64,000 nucleotides of DNA from Rhizobium sp. BK399 (GTDB lineage Bacteria > Pseudomonadota > Alphaproteobacteria > Rhizobiales > Rhizobiaceae): assembly GCF_014194695.1 (NCBI RefSeq), contig NZ_JACIAH010000001.1:62001-126000 (forward strand), in the 5' to 3' direction. Of this stretch, positions 39,582-50,064 are shown in pieces; within the stretch, counting starts at the first letter, position 1; each line of letters opens with the position of its first letter. The notes under the pieces are model-generated. The model had not been told where the DNA came from, made no database searches, and saw only the letters and a program-made list of their open reading frames with translations. The position numbers and the translations under genes were made by a program.

Positions 39582-40568
39582 ATGAAACAGCATTCTTTCG
39601 GCCACCTGCCCCATACCGTCACAAATATCGGCTTCGGCGCATGGCAGATCGGCGGCGCCTGGGGCGACGTCAGCGAGGCCGACGGCCGCGATGCGCTGAA
39701 CGCGGCGCTCGATGCCGGCATGACCTTCATCGATACCGCCGATGTCTACGGAGACGGCCGGTCGGAAAAGATCATTGCGGACGTTCTCGATGGCCGCGGC
39801 GGTGAGCGGGCGATGGTCGCCACCAAGGCGGGTCGCCGGCTCAACCCGCATGTCGCCGAGGGCTATACCAAGGCCAACCTCGAGGGCTTCATCGATCGAA
39901 GCCTGAAAAACCTGCGTGTTGAAAGCCTCGACCTTGTGCAACTGCATTGCCCTCCGACCGAAGTTCTCTATCGTCAGGAGGTCTTCGAGGGCCTGAACGA
40001 GCTGCAGAAAGCCGGCAAAATCATGGGCTACGGCGTCAGCGTCGAAAAGGTCGAGGAAGCGCTGAAGGCGATCGAGTATCCTGGGGTCGTCAGCATCCAG
40101 ATCATCTACAACATTTTCCGCCAGCGGCCCGATCACCTGTTTTTCCAAGAGGCTCGGCGGAAGAACATCGCCGTTATCGCACGCGTGCCGCTCGCAAGCG
40201 GGCTACTGTCCGGGAAGATCAGCCGCGAGACGAAATTTGCGAGCGATGACCACCGCAATTTCAATCGCCATGGCGAGGCCTTCGATGTCGGCGAGACGTT
40301 CGCGGGGGTCCCCTTCGAGGTCGGCCTGCAGGCTGTAGAGGAAGTGCGTAAGCTCGTTCCTGCCGGTGCGACAATGGCGGCCTTCGCATTGCGCTGGATC
40401 CTGATGAGCGATGCCGTCACTGTCGTTATTCCCGGCGCACGCAACGCCGAACAAGCACGCGCAAATGCCGCGGCGGCGAGCCTCGCCCCCCTCTCTCACG
40501 AAGTGATGGACGCCACACGCGAGATCTACGAGCGGCTGGTCGCTCCCCATGTCCACCAGCGCTGGTAA
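39582..40568 (+). CDS. Aldo/keto reductase
   Basis: A 328-aa (alpha/beta)8 NADP(H)-dependent oxidoreductase. The catalytic set is visible: Asp in FIDTADVYG with the Tyr, Lys in VATKAG, and His in LVQLHCP. The C-terminal IPGARNAEQARAN binds NADP. It is most like the YajO/Tas group acting on small aldehydes or sugars. ATG 39582 has GGAGAG upstream; 11 earlier codons are open. A strong terminator follows. Confidence 0.9.
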   Translation: MKQHSFGHLPHTVTNIGFGAWQIGGAWGDVSEADGRDALNAALDAGMTFIDTADVYGDGRSEKIIADVLDGRGGERAMVATKAGRRLNPHVAEGYTKANLEGFIDRSLKNLRVESLDLVQLHCPPTEVLYRQEVFEGLNELQKAGKIMGYGVSVEKVEEALKAIEYPGVVSIQIIYNIFRQRPDHLFFQEARRKNIAVIARVPLASGLLSGKISRETKFASDDHRNFNRHGEAFDVGETFAGVPFEVGLQAVEEVRKLVPAGATMAAFALRWILMSDAVTVVIPGARNAEQARANAAAASLAPLSHEVMDATREIYERLVAPHVHQRW

Positions 40569-40584
40569 GGCAAACGAGCACAAG

Positions 40585-40616
40585 AAAAATGGCCGGGCAT
40601 AGACCCGGCCATTTTT
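40585..40616. terminator. Bidirectional terminator
   Basis: A 13-bp stem AAAAATGGCCGGG/CCCGGCCATTTTT with loop CATAGA. It ends the reductase gene on the plus strand and the phytase-like gene on the minus strand. Confidence 0.92.
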
Positions 40617-40636
40617 GTTTCATAGCTCAACCAATC

Positions 40637-42835
40637 TCAGTTCGTGCCGACGAGGTCGACTTGGAAGAACAGCGTTTCACCCGAGGAGTCGTCGACGCCA
40701 TCATTGTCCGTGGCGGCATAGGCCTTGCCGGAAGCGTCAAAGGTAAAGCCTTCCAGCTTGTCGAGGACATAGCCATTGGTGGCGGTCTTCAGTTCCGGAA
40801 GGAAGTCATGGGCTTCCGTCTTCTTGACGAGCGGCAGCTCGCCGCCGAGCTTGGCGGGCTTCAGATCCGATACCGCGACCTTGTAGAGCTTCTTCAGTTT
40901 GGCTGCGTCACCGACAAGGTTGTCACGCTCGATGATGTAGACGCTGTCGCCCTGCGCGGAAATTTCGGAGAGGCCGACCCAGCCTGCGTCCGATTTGTCG
41001 AGCGGATAGCGAACGGCGCCCCACCCCTTGCTCTTCGGGTTGTAAGAGACGAGCTTTACGAAACCCTTCGCATCATCCTTCCACTCGCGCTGAACAGCCA
41101 TCCACAATGTCGCGTCGTCACCGGAACCGACGATCGCCACGCCTTCGAACCCGTAGCGGATTTCGTTGGCGGTCAATTCGCTCGGCAGAGCGATCTCTTC
41201 CTTGATCTCGCCCTTCGGGTTTACGTGATACAGTGCGTGCGGCACGAGCTTCTCGCTGTTGCCTTCGGAGCCCAGCCAGAACCAGCCCTTATCGTCCACG
41301 GCAATACCTTCAATATCGAGCTTCTGCGCGGGCTGGCCATCGCGCTTGACGGTCAGCGTTTCGGTGATGACGGCCGGCTTCTTGGTTGCGTCAATGGTGT
41401 AGATCGTCGGCTGCATGCCGAGAACGCTGTCGCTGACTGCAAACAGCTGGCCCGGGTTTTCCGGAACGGCAGCAAGACCGGAGAGTGCCGCAAAGCCGAC
41501 GGGATTACCATCCTTCTCGGCCGCAACGATCTGCGGATAGGCCATTTCGCCTTCGCCGAGCTCATAGATCATGACGTGGGACCGCGGGCCGCCATCCTTG
41601 CCGAGATCGACTTCGTTGGCGGTGGCGAGGAGATTGCGGGACGGCACGGCTACGCCTCCCTCGGGCGACACACCCGACGGAAGAATCTGGACGAGTTGTG
41701 GTTCGGCGCCGGTATCCTTGAAGACGCCGACGACCGAGGCGCGTTCCGAAAGCAGGAAGATATACTTCTGGCCGCCGAAGGTCGCGACCTCCAGACCTTC
41801 CGGCTCGACACCCTTGGCGGACGAGCGCTTGTCCGGATAGTGCCCGATATTGGCGACCGCGCGCTCGAACGAAGCGCCGGATTCGTAGAGGACCCTGCCT
41901 GTCTTGTCGAAGATCGTGAAGCCGCGCGAACCGCCTTGGTAGTCGCCTTCGTTCGCGACGACCAGACGGTCGTTGTCCAACCACTTCACGGCGTCGGGTT
42001 CACGCAGGACACCCTTGAGTTCGCTGGTGAACTTCAGCGCGCCGTCGCGCTTCGTATCGATGCCGGTCAGATCGACGCTGCCGGCAGAGAAGTGTGCCTT
42101 CACCGCCGCGGTCGCCGCATCGATGATGACGATCTCGTTGTTTTCCTGAAGGGTCAGGGCGATCTCGTTCTGATCGTTGAAGGAGACGAATTCTGGTTCC
42201 GGATCCTCCGGCGCAATCCCGGCAAGGCCGGTCAGTGTCACGTGCTTGATCGAACCGCAATCGACGGCGCCGTTCTTGACCTGGAACACGACAAGGTCGC
42301 CTGCCGGCATCTGCGGTATCTTGCCATCGTTGACGTCTTCGTCGCGTTCGTTTTCGATCGCAATCGTGCCAAGCGTCTTGTCCTTGTTGAGCGCGATCGA
42401 ATCCGGCTGTCCTCCGAGGTCGCAGGTGTTTTCGATCTTCTTGGTGGCAACGTCGACGATCGCGAGGCGGCCCGATGGCTTTGCCTTGCTCTCCGACGTG
42501 TTGACGGCAACCAGCGCCTTGCCGGCCGCGGAGGTCACCGATGTCGGCTCACCGTCCATCATCAGCGCCCCACCGGCCTTCGGCGCCTTGGCGTTGGAAA
42601 TGTCGACGAATCCGATCGCACCGAGCGGGCTGTCGCTGTAGATCAGCGTCATGCCGTTGTCGGTGGCCGTGATGATTTCAGCCGACGTGATCGAAAGCTT
42701 ATCCTTTCCCTCGGGCAGGTTGGATGCCACCGGAAAGGTTGCGATGCGGTTGAAAACGGGCTCTGCGGCGGCCGGAAACGCGGCCGTCGCAAGAAGCGCC
42801 GCAACGAGCACTGTCTTGCGCGATAAAGTTGTCAT
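40637..42835 (-). CDS. Exported phytase-like esterase-domain protein
   Basis: A 732-aa secreted protein. The signal peptide MTTLSRKTVLVAALLATAAF ends near AAA-EP. The N-terminal half is a beta-propeller with LVIVD-like repeats, and the C-terminal half is the 'esterase-like activity of phytase' domain (KLDIEGIAVDDKGWFWLGSEG, GFEGVAIVG). It probably releases phosphate from organic esters in the periplasm or medium. A Pho box 45 bases upstream fits that role. GGGGGA lies 4 bases before ATG 42835; earlier in-frame starts lack it. Confidence 0.85.
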   Translation of the reverse strand: MTTLSRKTVLVAALLATAAFPAAAEPVFNRIATFPVASNLPEGKDKLSITSAEIITATDNGMTLIYSDSPLGAIGFVDISNAKAPKAGGALMMDGEPTSVTSAAGKALVAVNTSESKAKPSGRLAIVDVATKKIENTCDLGGQPDSIALNKDKTLGTIAIENERDEDVNDGKIPQMPAGDLVVFQVKNGAVDCGSIKHVTLTGLAGIAPEDPEPEFVSFNDQNEIALTLQENNEIVIIDAATAAVKAHFSAGSVDLTGIDTKRDGALKFTSELKGVLREPDAVKWLDNDRLVVANEGDYQGGSRGFTIFDKTGRVLYESGASFERAVANIGHYPDKRSSAKGVEPEGLEVATFGGQKYIFLLSERASVVGVFKDTGAEPQLVQILPSGVSPEGGVAVPSRNLLATANEVDLGKDGGPRSHVMIYELGEGEMAYPQIVAAEKDGNPVGFAALSGLAAVPENPGQLFAVSDSVLGMQPTIYTIDATKKPAVITETLTVKRDGQPAQKLDIEGIAVDDKGWFWLGSEGNSEKLVPHALYHVNPKGEIKEEIALPSELTANEIRYGFEGVAIVGSGDDATLWMAVQREWKDDAKGFVKLVSYNPKSKGWGAVRYPLDKSDAGWVGLSEISAQGDSVYIIERDNLVGDAAKLKKLYKVAVSDLKPAKLGGELPLVKKTEAHDFLPELKTATNGYVLDKLEGFTFDASGKAYAATDNDGVDDSSGETLFFQVDLVGTN

Positions 42836-42879
42836 GAAATCCCCCATGAATTCAAACAGAGCGGTTTTGCGGGATTGGC

Positions 42880-42897
42880 ATGACACCGGAATGACAC
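42880..42897 (-). promoter_or_regulatory. Pho box of the phytase-like gene
   Basis: The minus strand reads GTGTCATTCCGGTGTCAT, two TGTCAT direct repeats with an 11-base period. It matches CTGTCAT-N4-CTGTCAT except for the first base of each half. It lies between ribN and the phytase-like start. Confidence 0.7.
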
Positions 42898-42904
42898 GGC
42901 TGTC

Positions 42905-43819
42905 TTATTCTGACGGTGCCAGGGGGGTCCCCTGCTCCTTCTTCATTTCGTTCCGCATGATGAAGAGCGATGCCCCAAGGATGAGGAATGCGCCCACCCA
43001 GAGATAGCCGCTTGGCGCGTAGCCGAAGACCAACCACCCGGCGAGAACGTTCAGCGGGAGCTTGAGATCGTCGAAAGGCTGGACGTAAGCGGCATCGGCG
43101 GTGGAATAGGCGAGCGTCAGGAAATATTGCGCCAGTACGGTCAGCAGACCCGCCGCGGCAAAAAGCAGCAGTGTGGTACCGGTCGGGACACTGAAGCCCG
43201 CGGCCATCGCCAGTCCACCATTGATCGGCGTCAGAAGAGCCAATAGCCAGACCGTTATGGTTTCCGGCCGCTCGACACCCGTCAGGCTCTTGGTGATAAG
43301 TGACGACGCACCCCAGAGAAGTGCCGAAACGATCGGCAGGACCGCCGCCCAACTGAAACTGTCTGACCAAGGTTGAAGAATAATCATCGCTCCGACGAAA
43401 CCGGTGGCTGTCGCCGCCCATCGCGCGGAACCAATGTATTCCCCAAGGAAGATCCGTGCGCCGACGATGATGAAAAATGGTGAGGTCATCACCAGCGCGA
43501 TTGCCTGCCAGATTGGTACCGACGCGAGCCCCGCGACCCAAGTGGTCACACCAAAGGCCGCCAAGGAGACGCGTACGATGTGTCGCCAGGGATAACGCGT
43601 CCTCATTGCCCGGAGACCGACGCGCCGGAGAAAGGGCAGCGAAAAGACCAGCGCAAAGGCATACTGCCAAAAGGCAGCCGAGGCGGCGGGGAAAGCGAGC
43701 TTCATTGTCAGCCATTGCGTGACGACATTGAGGATCGAGAAGGCGATGCCCGCGGCAACCATCCAAGCAGCGCCGGCCATTGCTCGCGAAGCGGAAAACG
43801 TAGGGGAAGTCTGATTCAT
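42905..43819 (-). CDS. ribN: Riboflavin transporter of the RibN type
   Basis: A 304-aa drug/metabolite transporter with about 10 helices in two EamA halves. DMT proteins alone cannot be given a substrate, but the FMN riboswitch directly upstream is decisive, since RibN, the rhizobial riboflavin importer, is a DMT protein under such a switch. GGAAAG lies before ATG 43819 (MNQTSPTFSASRAM); 15 more codons upstream are open but unsupported. It runs in the same direction as the phytase-like gene, which has its own Pho box. Confidence 0.85.
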   Translation of the reverse strand: MNQTSPTFSASRAMAGAAWMVAAGIAFSILNVVTQWLTMKLAFPAASAAFWQYAFALVFSLPFLRRVGLRAMRTRYPWRHIVRVSLAAFGVTTWVAGLASVPIWQAIALVMTSPFFIIVGARIFLGEYIGSARWAATATGFVGAMIILQPWSDSFSWAAVLPIVSALLWGASSLITKSLTGVERPETITVWLLALLTPINGGLAMAAGFSVPTGTTLLLFAAAGLLTVLAQYFLTLAYSTADAAYVQPFDDLKLPLNVLAGWLVFGYAPSGYLWVGAFLILGASLFIMRNEMKKEQGTPLAPSE

Positions 43820-43901
43820 GTTTTTCTTTCCGAAACCAACACAAATCAGGACGCATGAGCGCAATACTGCAGCCAGGACGGATTCCGCCCTCGCCCGTTC
43901 C

Positions 43902-44051
43902 GCTCATTCTCTTTCATCCGGACTGTAACCGTCGGCTCCGGAATTGCACCGGATCTGCTGACCCTTTCGACATTTTCGACGAGAGGCGCTCGCGGGCTCG
44001 AGCAAAGCTCTTACCGCCGGTGGGGACTTTCACCCCGCCCTGAGAACGAGC
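43902..44051 (-). promoter_or_regulatory. FMN riboswitch (RFN element)
   Basis: The minus strand carries the conserved blocks in order: GGGGTGAAAGTCCCCACCGG, CGGTAA, AGCCCGCGAGCG, GGTCAGCAGATCCGGTGCAA, TTCCGGAGCCGACGGTTACA and GTCCGGATGAAAGAGAATG. The closing P1 stem pairs both ends (CTCGTTCT with AGAATGAG). An 82-base expression region before ribN has a short GGCGGA/TCCGTC hairpin but no U run, so control is probably translational. Confidence 0.96.
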
Positions 44052-44095
44052 ATTTCGTAAGGCATCCCCAGCGTGCCGACAAGGGCACCAAATGC

Positions 44096-44122
44096 AAAAA
44101 GGGTCCGGCCATGGCCGAACCC
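44096..44122 (-). terminator. Terminator of hupB
   Basis: The minus strand has GGGTTCGGCC/GGCCGGACCC arms around a central AT (with one G-U pair), followed by U5. It lies 52 bases after the hupB stop. Confidence 0.75.
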
Positions 44123-44173
44123 TCCGAAACTTGTGCCGCCGGTCTCGTTGCCCGGCCGCCAAGCAAATTCACA

Positions 44174-44449
44174 TCAGCCGTTGACGGCGTCCTTCAGGCC
44201 CTTGCCGGGCGTGAACTTCGGCACGTTGCGAGCCGGAATATCGACTTCTGCGCCCGTGGACGGGTTGCGGCCCTTCGTGGCAGCGCGATGGGAAACGGTG
44301 AAGCTACCGAAACCAGCGAGGCGAACGTCGCCCTTGCCCTTCAGTTCAGCCTGGACAACTTCGAAAACAGCGTCAACTGCGGAAGCAGCGTCAGTCTTCG
44401 AGAGTCCTGCCTTTTCAGCAACTGCGGACACGAGTTCATTCTTGTTCAT
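44174..44449 (-). CDS. hupB: DNA-binding protein HU
   Basis: A 91-aa histone-like protein. MNKNELVSAVAEKAGLSKTD and the beta-arm region GRNPSTGAEVDIPARNVPKF are typical of HU-beta; it bends DNA and compacts the nucleoid. A GAAAGGGG site precedes the ATG. It follows lon by about 200 bases in the same direction, with a terminator between. Confidence 0.97.
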   Translation of the reverse strand: MNKNELVSAVAEKAGLSKTDAASAVDAVFEVVQAELKGKGDVRLAGFGSFTVSHRAATKGRNPSTGAEVDIPARNVPKFTPGKGLKDAVNG

Positions 44450-44583
44450 GTTTCCACCCCTTTCTAAATGGTTCGAAACGACTCAAATCTATAAGCTAGG
44501 CGCAGAATAGAGTTCATCAGGCCCGCCGCACCCCAAAGACCCTGCAAATCAAGGAAATGCAAGAGTCCGCCGGTCAATTTCAC

Positions 44584-44614
44584 AAAAAAAGGCTGGCGAA
44601 AACGCCAGCCTTTT
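44584..44614 (-). terminator. Terminator of lon
   Basis: Stem GGCTGGCG/CGCCAGCC with flanking A/U pairs and loop TTTT, followed by U7 on the minus strand, 43 bases after the lon stop. Confidence 0.9.
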
Positions 44615-44656
44615 CAGGGTTTTTAAGCAATTAGGCGCGAATGTGGCAAACATGGC

Positions 44657-47071
44657 TCAGTGAGCTATGGTTGCGCCTGTTTCATCGAGCCCTTCGACCG
44701 TCGCGATGACAGGCGTCTCCACCGTGCCATCCCACTCGATCGCCTCCGGTCTGCGGACCAGAGCATGCTTGATCACCTCGCCCATGCGGGACACGGGGAT
44801 GATCTCCATGTTGTTCTTCACGTTGTCCGGGATCTCCGCCAAATCCTTGGCGTTCTCTTCCGGGATCAGCACCTTCTTGATGCCGCCGCGAAGCGCTGCC
44901 AGCAGCTTTTCCTTCAGACCGCCAATCGGCAGAACACGGCCGCGCAGGGTGATTTCACCCGTCATCGCCACGTTCTTGTCGACCGGAATACCGGTCATGA
45001 TCGAGACGATCGCGGTTGCCATGGCAACGCCGGCCGACGGACCATCCTTCGGTGTCGCGCCTTCCGGCACGTGCACGTGGATGTCGCTCTTATCGAAGCG
45101 CGGCGGCTCGATGCCGAAATCGACAGCGCGCGAGCGGACATAGGATGCCGCCGCCGAGATCGATTCCTTCATGACTTCCTTCAGGTTGCCGGTCACGGTC
45201 ATACGACCCTTGCCCGGCATCATGACGCCTTCGATCGTCAGCAGTTCGCCACCGACTTCCGTCCAGGCCAGCCCGGTAACGACACCGACCTGATCCTCGC
45301 GTTCGGCTTCGCCGTGGCGGAAGCGCGGAACGCCCAGGTAGTCGTCGATGTTTTCGGCCGTCACATGAACGGACTTCGTCTTGCCCTTGATGATCTCGGT
45401 GACCGCCTTGCGGGCGAGCTTCATCAATTCGCGCTCGAAGTTACGAACACCGGCTTCGCGGGTGTACTGCTGGCTGATCGCCATCAGGGCGTCGTCGCTG
45501 ACCGAGAACTCGTTCGGCTGCAGTGCATGTTCCTTGATGGCCTTCGGCAGCAGGTGCCGCTTGGCGATTTCGCGCTTTTCGTCCTCGGTGTAGCCGGCGA
45601 TACGGATGACTTCCATGCGGTCCATCAAAGGTGCCGGAATGTTCAGCGTGTTCGCCGTCGTGATGAACATCACGTCCGACAGATCGTATTCGACTTCCAG
45701 GTAGTGATCCATGAAGGTCGAGTTCTGAGCCGGATCCAGCACTTCGAGCAGAGCCGACGACGGATCGCCACGGAAGTCCTGGCCCATCTTGTCGATTTCG
45801 TCGAGCAGGAAGAGCGGGTTGGACTTCTTCGCCTTCTTCATCGACTGGATGACCTTGCCGGGCATCGAGCCGATATAGGTGCGGCGGTGACCGCGGATTT
45901 CAGCTTCGTCACGAACGCCGCCGAGAGCCATGCGGACATACTCACGGCCGGTCGCCTTGGCGATCGACTGGGCGAGCGAGGTCTTGCCGACGCCCGGAGG
46001 GCCGACGAGGCACAGGATCGGGCCCTTGATCTTGGTCGCACGGGCCTGGACAGCCAGGTACTCGACGATACGTTCCTTGACCTTGTCAAGACCGAAGTGA
46101 TCGGCTTCGAGGATCTTCTCGGCGTTGTTGAGATCCGACTTGATCTTCGACTTCTTGCCCCACGGAATGCCGAGCAGCCAATCGAGATAGTTACGGACAA
46201 CAGTCGCCTCAGCCGACATCGGGCTCATCTGCCGTAGCTTCTTCAGCTCGGCATCGGCCTTTTCGCGGGCTTCCTTCGACAGCTTGGTCTTGGAGATGCG
46301 CTCTTCCAGTTCGGCCATCTCGTCGCGACCTTCCTCGCCGTCGCCGAGTTCCTTCTGGATCGCCTTCATCTGTTCGTTCAGGTAGTACTCGCGCTGGGTC
46401 TTCTCCATCTGGCGCTTGACGCGCGAGCGGATACGCTTCTCGACCTGAAGGACCGAGATCTCACCTTCCATGAAACCGAGCGCCTTTTCGAGGCGTGCCT
46501 TGACGCTGGTGGTTTCCAGCATCTCCTGCTTTTCGGTGATCTTGATCGACAGGTGCGAGGCAACCGTATCGGCCAGCTTCGAGTAATCGTCGATCTGGCT
46601 GGCGGCGCCAACGACCTCTGGCGAGATCTTCTTGTTGAGCTTCACGTAGCTCTCGAACTCGGAGACCACCGAGCGGCTCAGCGCCTCCAGTTCGACCGGA
46701 TCGTCATGCGGCTCTTCGAGAACATGCCCCAGAGCTTCGTAAAAATCCTCGCGATCGGTGTAGGCGTCGATCTCGGCGCGCGCGCGACCCTCGACCAGAA
46801 CCTTGACGGTGCCGTCAGGCAACTTCAGCAGTTGCAGCACGTTGGCGACGGTGCCGACATTGTGGATGGCGGACGGTTCAGGATCGTCATCGCTCGCGTT
46901 GATCTGTGTGACGAGCATGATCTGCTTGTCCGACCCCATGACTTCTTCGAGCGCACGGATCGACTTCTCGCGGCCAACGAACAGCGGCACGATCATATGC
47001 GGGAAGACGACGATGTCGCGCAGGGGCAATACCGGATATGCGATGCTCGCAACTGACGTTTTCTTCGTCAT
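44657..47071 (-). CDS. lon: ATP-dependent protease Lon
   Basis: An 804-aa protease. The N-terminal LON substrate domain starts [16 protein letters not shown] coiled coil (about residues 180-260) follows, then the AAA+ domain with [10 protein letters not shown] and [10 protein letters not shown]. The C-terminal peptidase has the catalytic Ser in KDGPSAGVA and the Lys in [11 protein letters not shown]. It degrades damaged proteins and regulators; in Sinorhizobium and Caulobacter it also removes cell-cycle factors. A heat-shock-like promoter lies upstream. It sits with clpX and clpP, the usual order. Confidence 0.98.
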   Translation of the reverse strand: MTKKTSVASIAYPVLPLRDIVVFPHMIVPLFVGREKSIRALEEVMGSDKQIMLVTQINASDDDPEPSAIHNVGTVANVLQLLKLPDGTVKVLVEGRARAEIDAYTDREDFYEALGHVLEEPHDDPVELEALSRSVVSEFESYVKLNKKISPEVVGAASQIDDYSKLADTVASHLSIKITEKQEMLETTSVKARLEKALGFMEGEISVLQVEKRIRSRVKRQMEKTQREYYLNEQMKAIQKELGDGEEGRDEMAELEERISKTKLSKEAREKADAELKKLRQMSPMSAEATVVRNYLDWLLGIPWGKKSKIKSDLNNAEKILEADHFGLDKVKERIVEYLAVQARATKIKGPILCLVGPPGVGKTSLAQSIAKATGREYVRMALGGVRDEAEIRGHRRTYIGSMPGKVIQSMKKAKKSNPLFLLDEIDKMGQDFRGDPSSALLEVLDPAQNSTFMDHYLEVEYDLSDVMFITTANTLNIPAPLMDRMEVIRIAGYTEDEKREIAKRHLLPKAIKEHALQPNEFSVSDDALMAISQQYTREAGVRNFERELMKLARKAVTEIIKGKTKSVHVTAENIDDYLGVPRFRHGEAEREDQVGVVTGLAWTEVGGELLTIEGVMMPGKGRMTVTGNLKEVMKESISAAASYVRSRAVDFGIEPPRFDKSDIHVHVPEGATPKDGPSAGVAMATAIVSIMTGIPVDKNVAMTGEITLRGRVLPIGGLKEKLLAALRGGIKKVLIPEENAKDLAEIPDNVKNNMEIIPVSRMGEVIKHALVRRPEAIEWDGTVETPVIATVEGLDETGATIAH

Positions 47072-47135
47072 TTTATTTCCTTTCCATCGTCCCGTTTCCG
47101 GGCTCTTCTGGCGCGGCCACTAGAACCGGGCCGCA

Positions 47136-47180
47136 CTCCACTTGAGACAACAAGTGGAGGTTCTGACTATGCTTTTCAAG
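47136..47180 (-). promoter_or_regulatory. Heat-shock-like promoter and hairpin of lon
   Basis: On the minus strand, CTTGAA (47175-47180), a 17-base spacer and CCACTT (47152-47157) fit an RpoH promoter. The -10 lies inside a perfect 9-base inverted repeat (47136-47144 and 47151-47159, arms CTCCACTTG/CAAGTGGAG). The rest of 47181-47420 contains no gene. Confidence 0.45.
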
Positions 47181-47420
47181 CTGCGCCATGGCCGGCGTCC
47201 CCCTGGACATGACAGCTATGCGACAACGGAACACCTTCACTCTGGAGCACCAGCCTGGACCGGCGCTTGCCACTTCCGCGCCGGCTAACACACAAGGCCG
47301 AAACACACCAACGGAATCATTCCATAATTGCCACGGACGTTAGAAACCGCAACGGCAGCAGAGGTGCTTTCAGACCTCTTTAGCAAGATTTATCAGGGTC
47401 GTGCACTGGTTTTGAAATAG

Positions 47421-47446
47421 AAAGGGGCCTGCCGACGGCAAGCCCC
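47421..47446 (-). terminator. Terminator of clpX
   Basis: An 11-bp G+C-rich stem GGGGCTTGCCG/CGGCAGGCCCC with a short U run (TTTC), 41 bases after the clpX stop. Confidence 0.7.
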
Positions 47447-47486
47447 TCAAATTCACGGTTCGTATCGTAAAGATATCTCTAACGGC

Positions 47487-48764
<1,278 letters not shown>

Positions 48765-48928
48765 ATCACTTTCCTTCCAGCACGCCGTATTTCAAGGTGA
48801 AATAACGGTCTACTCATTGGCCTGCTCCAACTTTGGAGCCCCAGCCGGCCAAGGCCGTTAAGGGGTACGAACCGGTCCAAACTAAGCTGTCCTGGCTCCG
48901 GCGGCAACGAATTCCCCTTCCACTGCCG

Positions 48929-48958
48929 ATGCTATGTCATAAAAATTCAACATAGCAT
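48929..48958. repeat. Inverted repeat in the clpP-clpX gap
   Basis: Perfect 9-base arms ATGCTATGT (48929-48937) and ACATAGCAT (48950-48958) around 12 A+T-rich bases, with no U run on either side. It could be an operator of the clpX promoter. Nothing else was recognised in 48765-49057. Confidence 0.4.
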
Positions 48959-49057
48959 TAATACTTGAGATCGCTGCACCCGCCACCGGGTTTCTTCTCT
49001 TGTTCGATCACAAATGAGATAGAACTGTGGCGGATACAACACCATCCCTACTTCTCA

Positions 49058-49687
49058 CTAGGCCGCATCGCCTTCCATCTCGATGCGAGATGTCAGGACC
49101 TTGTCGATAACACCCCAGGCCTGAGCCTCGTCCGCATCCATGAAGTGGTCGCGGTCAAGGGTCTTCTCGACTTCCTCGTAGGTGCGGCCGGTGTGCTTGA
49201 CATAGACCTCGTTCAGACGACGCTTCATCTTCAGAATGTCGCGGGCGTGACGCTCGATGTCCGATGCCTGGCCCTGGAAACCGCCCGAGGGCTGGTGAAC
49301 CATGATGCGGGAGTTCGGGGTGGCGAAGCGCATGTCCTTGTGCCCGGCAGCCAAGAGCAGCGATCCCATGGAGGCGGCCTGGCCAATGCAGAGCGTCGAA
49401 ACGGCCGGCTTGATGAACTGCATCGTGTCGTAGATCGCCATGCCGGCGGTAACGACACCGCCCGGCGAGTTAATGTAGAGCGCGATTTCCTTCTTCGGGT
49501 TTTCCGCCTCGAGGAAGAGCAGCTGGGCGCAAACGAGCGTCGCCATGTGATCCTCGACCGGGCCCGTGAGGAAGATGATCCGTTCCTTCAGCAGGCGGGA
49601 ATAGATGTCGTAGGAGCGTTCACCGCGATTGGTCTGTTCCACAACCATCGGCACGAGGGCCATAGCGGTATCGACTGGGTTTCTCAT
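49058..49687 (-). CDS. clpP: ATP-dependent Clp protease proteolytic subunit
   Basis: A 209-aa serine protease subunit that forms the tetradecameric chamber. The catalytic Ser is in [11 protein letters not shown], the His in MVHQPSGG and the Asp in the KTLDRDHFM region. Rhizobia carry several clpP genes; this one, beside clpX and lon, is the main copy. A heat-shock-like promoter lies 62-91 bases upstream. Confidence 0.97.
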   Translation of the reverse strand: MRNPVDTAMALVPMVVEQTNRGERSYDIYSRLLKERIIFLTGPVEDHMATLVCAQLLFLEAENPKKEIALYINSPGGVVTAGMAIYDTMQFIKPAVSTLCIGQAASMGSLLLAAGHKDMRFATPNSRIMVHQPSGGFQGQASDIERHARDILKMKRRLNEVYVKHTGRTYEEVEKTLDRDHFMDADEAQAWGVIDKVLTSRIEMEGDAA

Positions 49688-49748
49688 GTGCGTCCTTTGT
49701 CAACGTCTGCCGGCTGTGGCCGGGAATCAAAGAAATTGCCTTGTCCCT

Positions 49749-49778
49749 ACATAGAACTTCCCTGCCCTCCTCTTCAAG
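49749..49778 (-). promoter_or_regulatory. Heat-shock-like promoter of clpP
   Basis: CTTGAA (49773-49778), an 18-base spacer and CTATGT (49749-49754) on the minus strand resemble an RpoH promoter. The rest of 49779-50064 shows no convincing gene. Confidence 0.5.
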
Positions 49779-50064
49779 ACGCGCTGACGGATAACGTCAA
49801 GAGGGCTAATGCAGAGCGAATGCTTTTCGCCCGATATAGGTTCATTCATGCAAGCGATGGTGAAGAGCGAGCTGCAATCCTAGTGCCACACAGCTTTTGT
49901 CGGCGTCAGGATAAACGAATTCTGAATCTGCTTGCGGCTGCGCTGCGTTTACAGACCAGAAAGCCTAACACCAACTCAACGCAAAAATGCGCCAAGGGAG
50001 AAGCGCAATTAATGAAGTTGCCAGCTTCTTCCGAAACAATACGCGCAATGCAAGGGGTGTTGCC

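Noticed and set aside
40589..42826. 745-codon open frame opposite the phytase-like gene
   Set aside because: A shadow caused by G+C-rich codon use. The translation is Arg/Val/Asp-rich without domains, while the minus strand encodes a clear exported protein.
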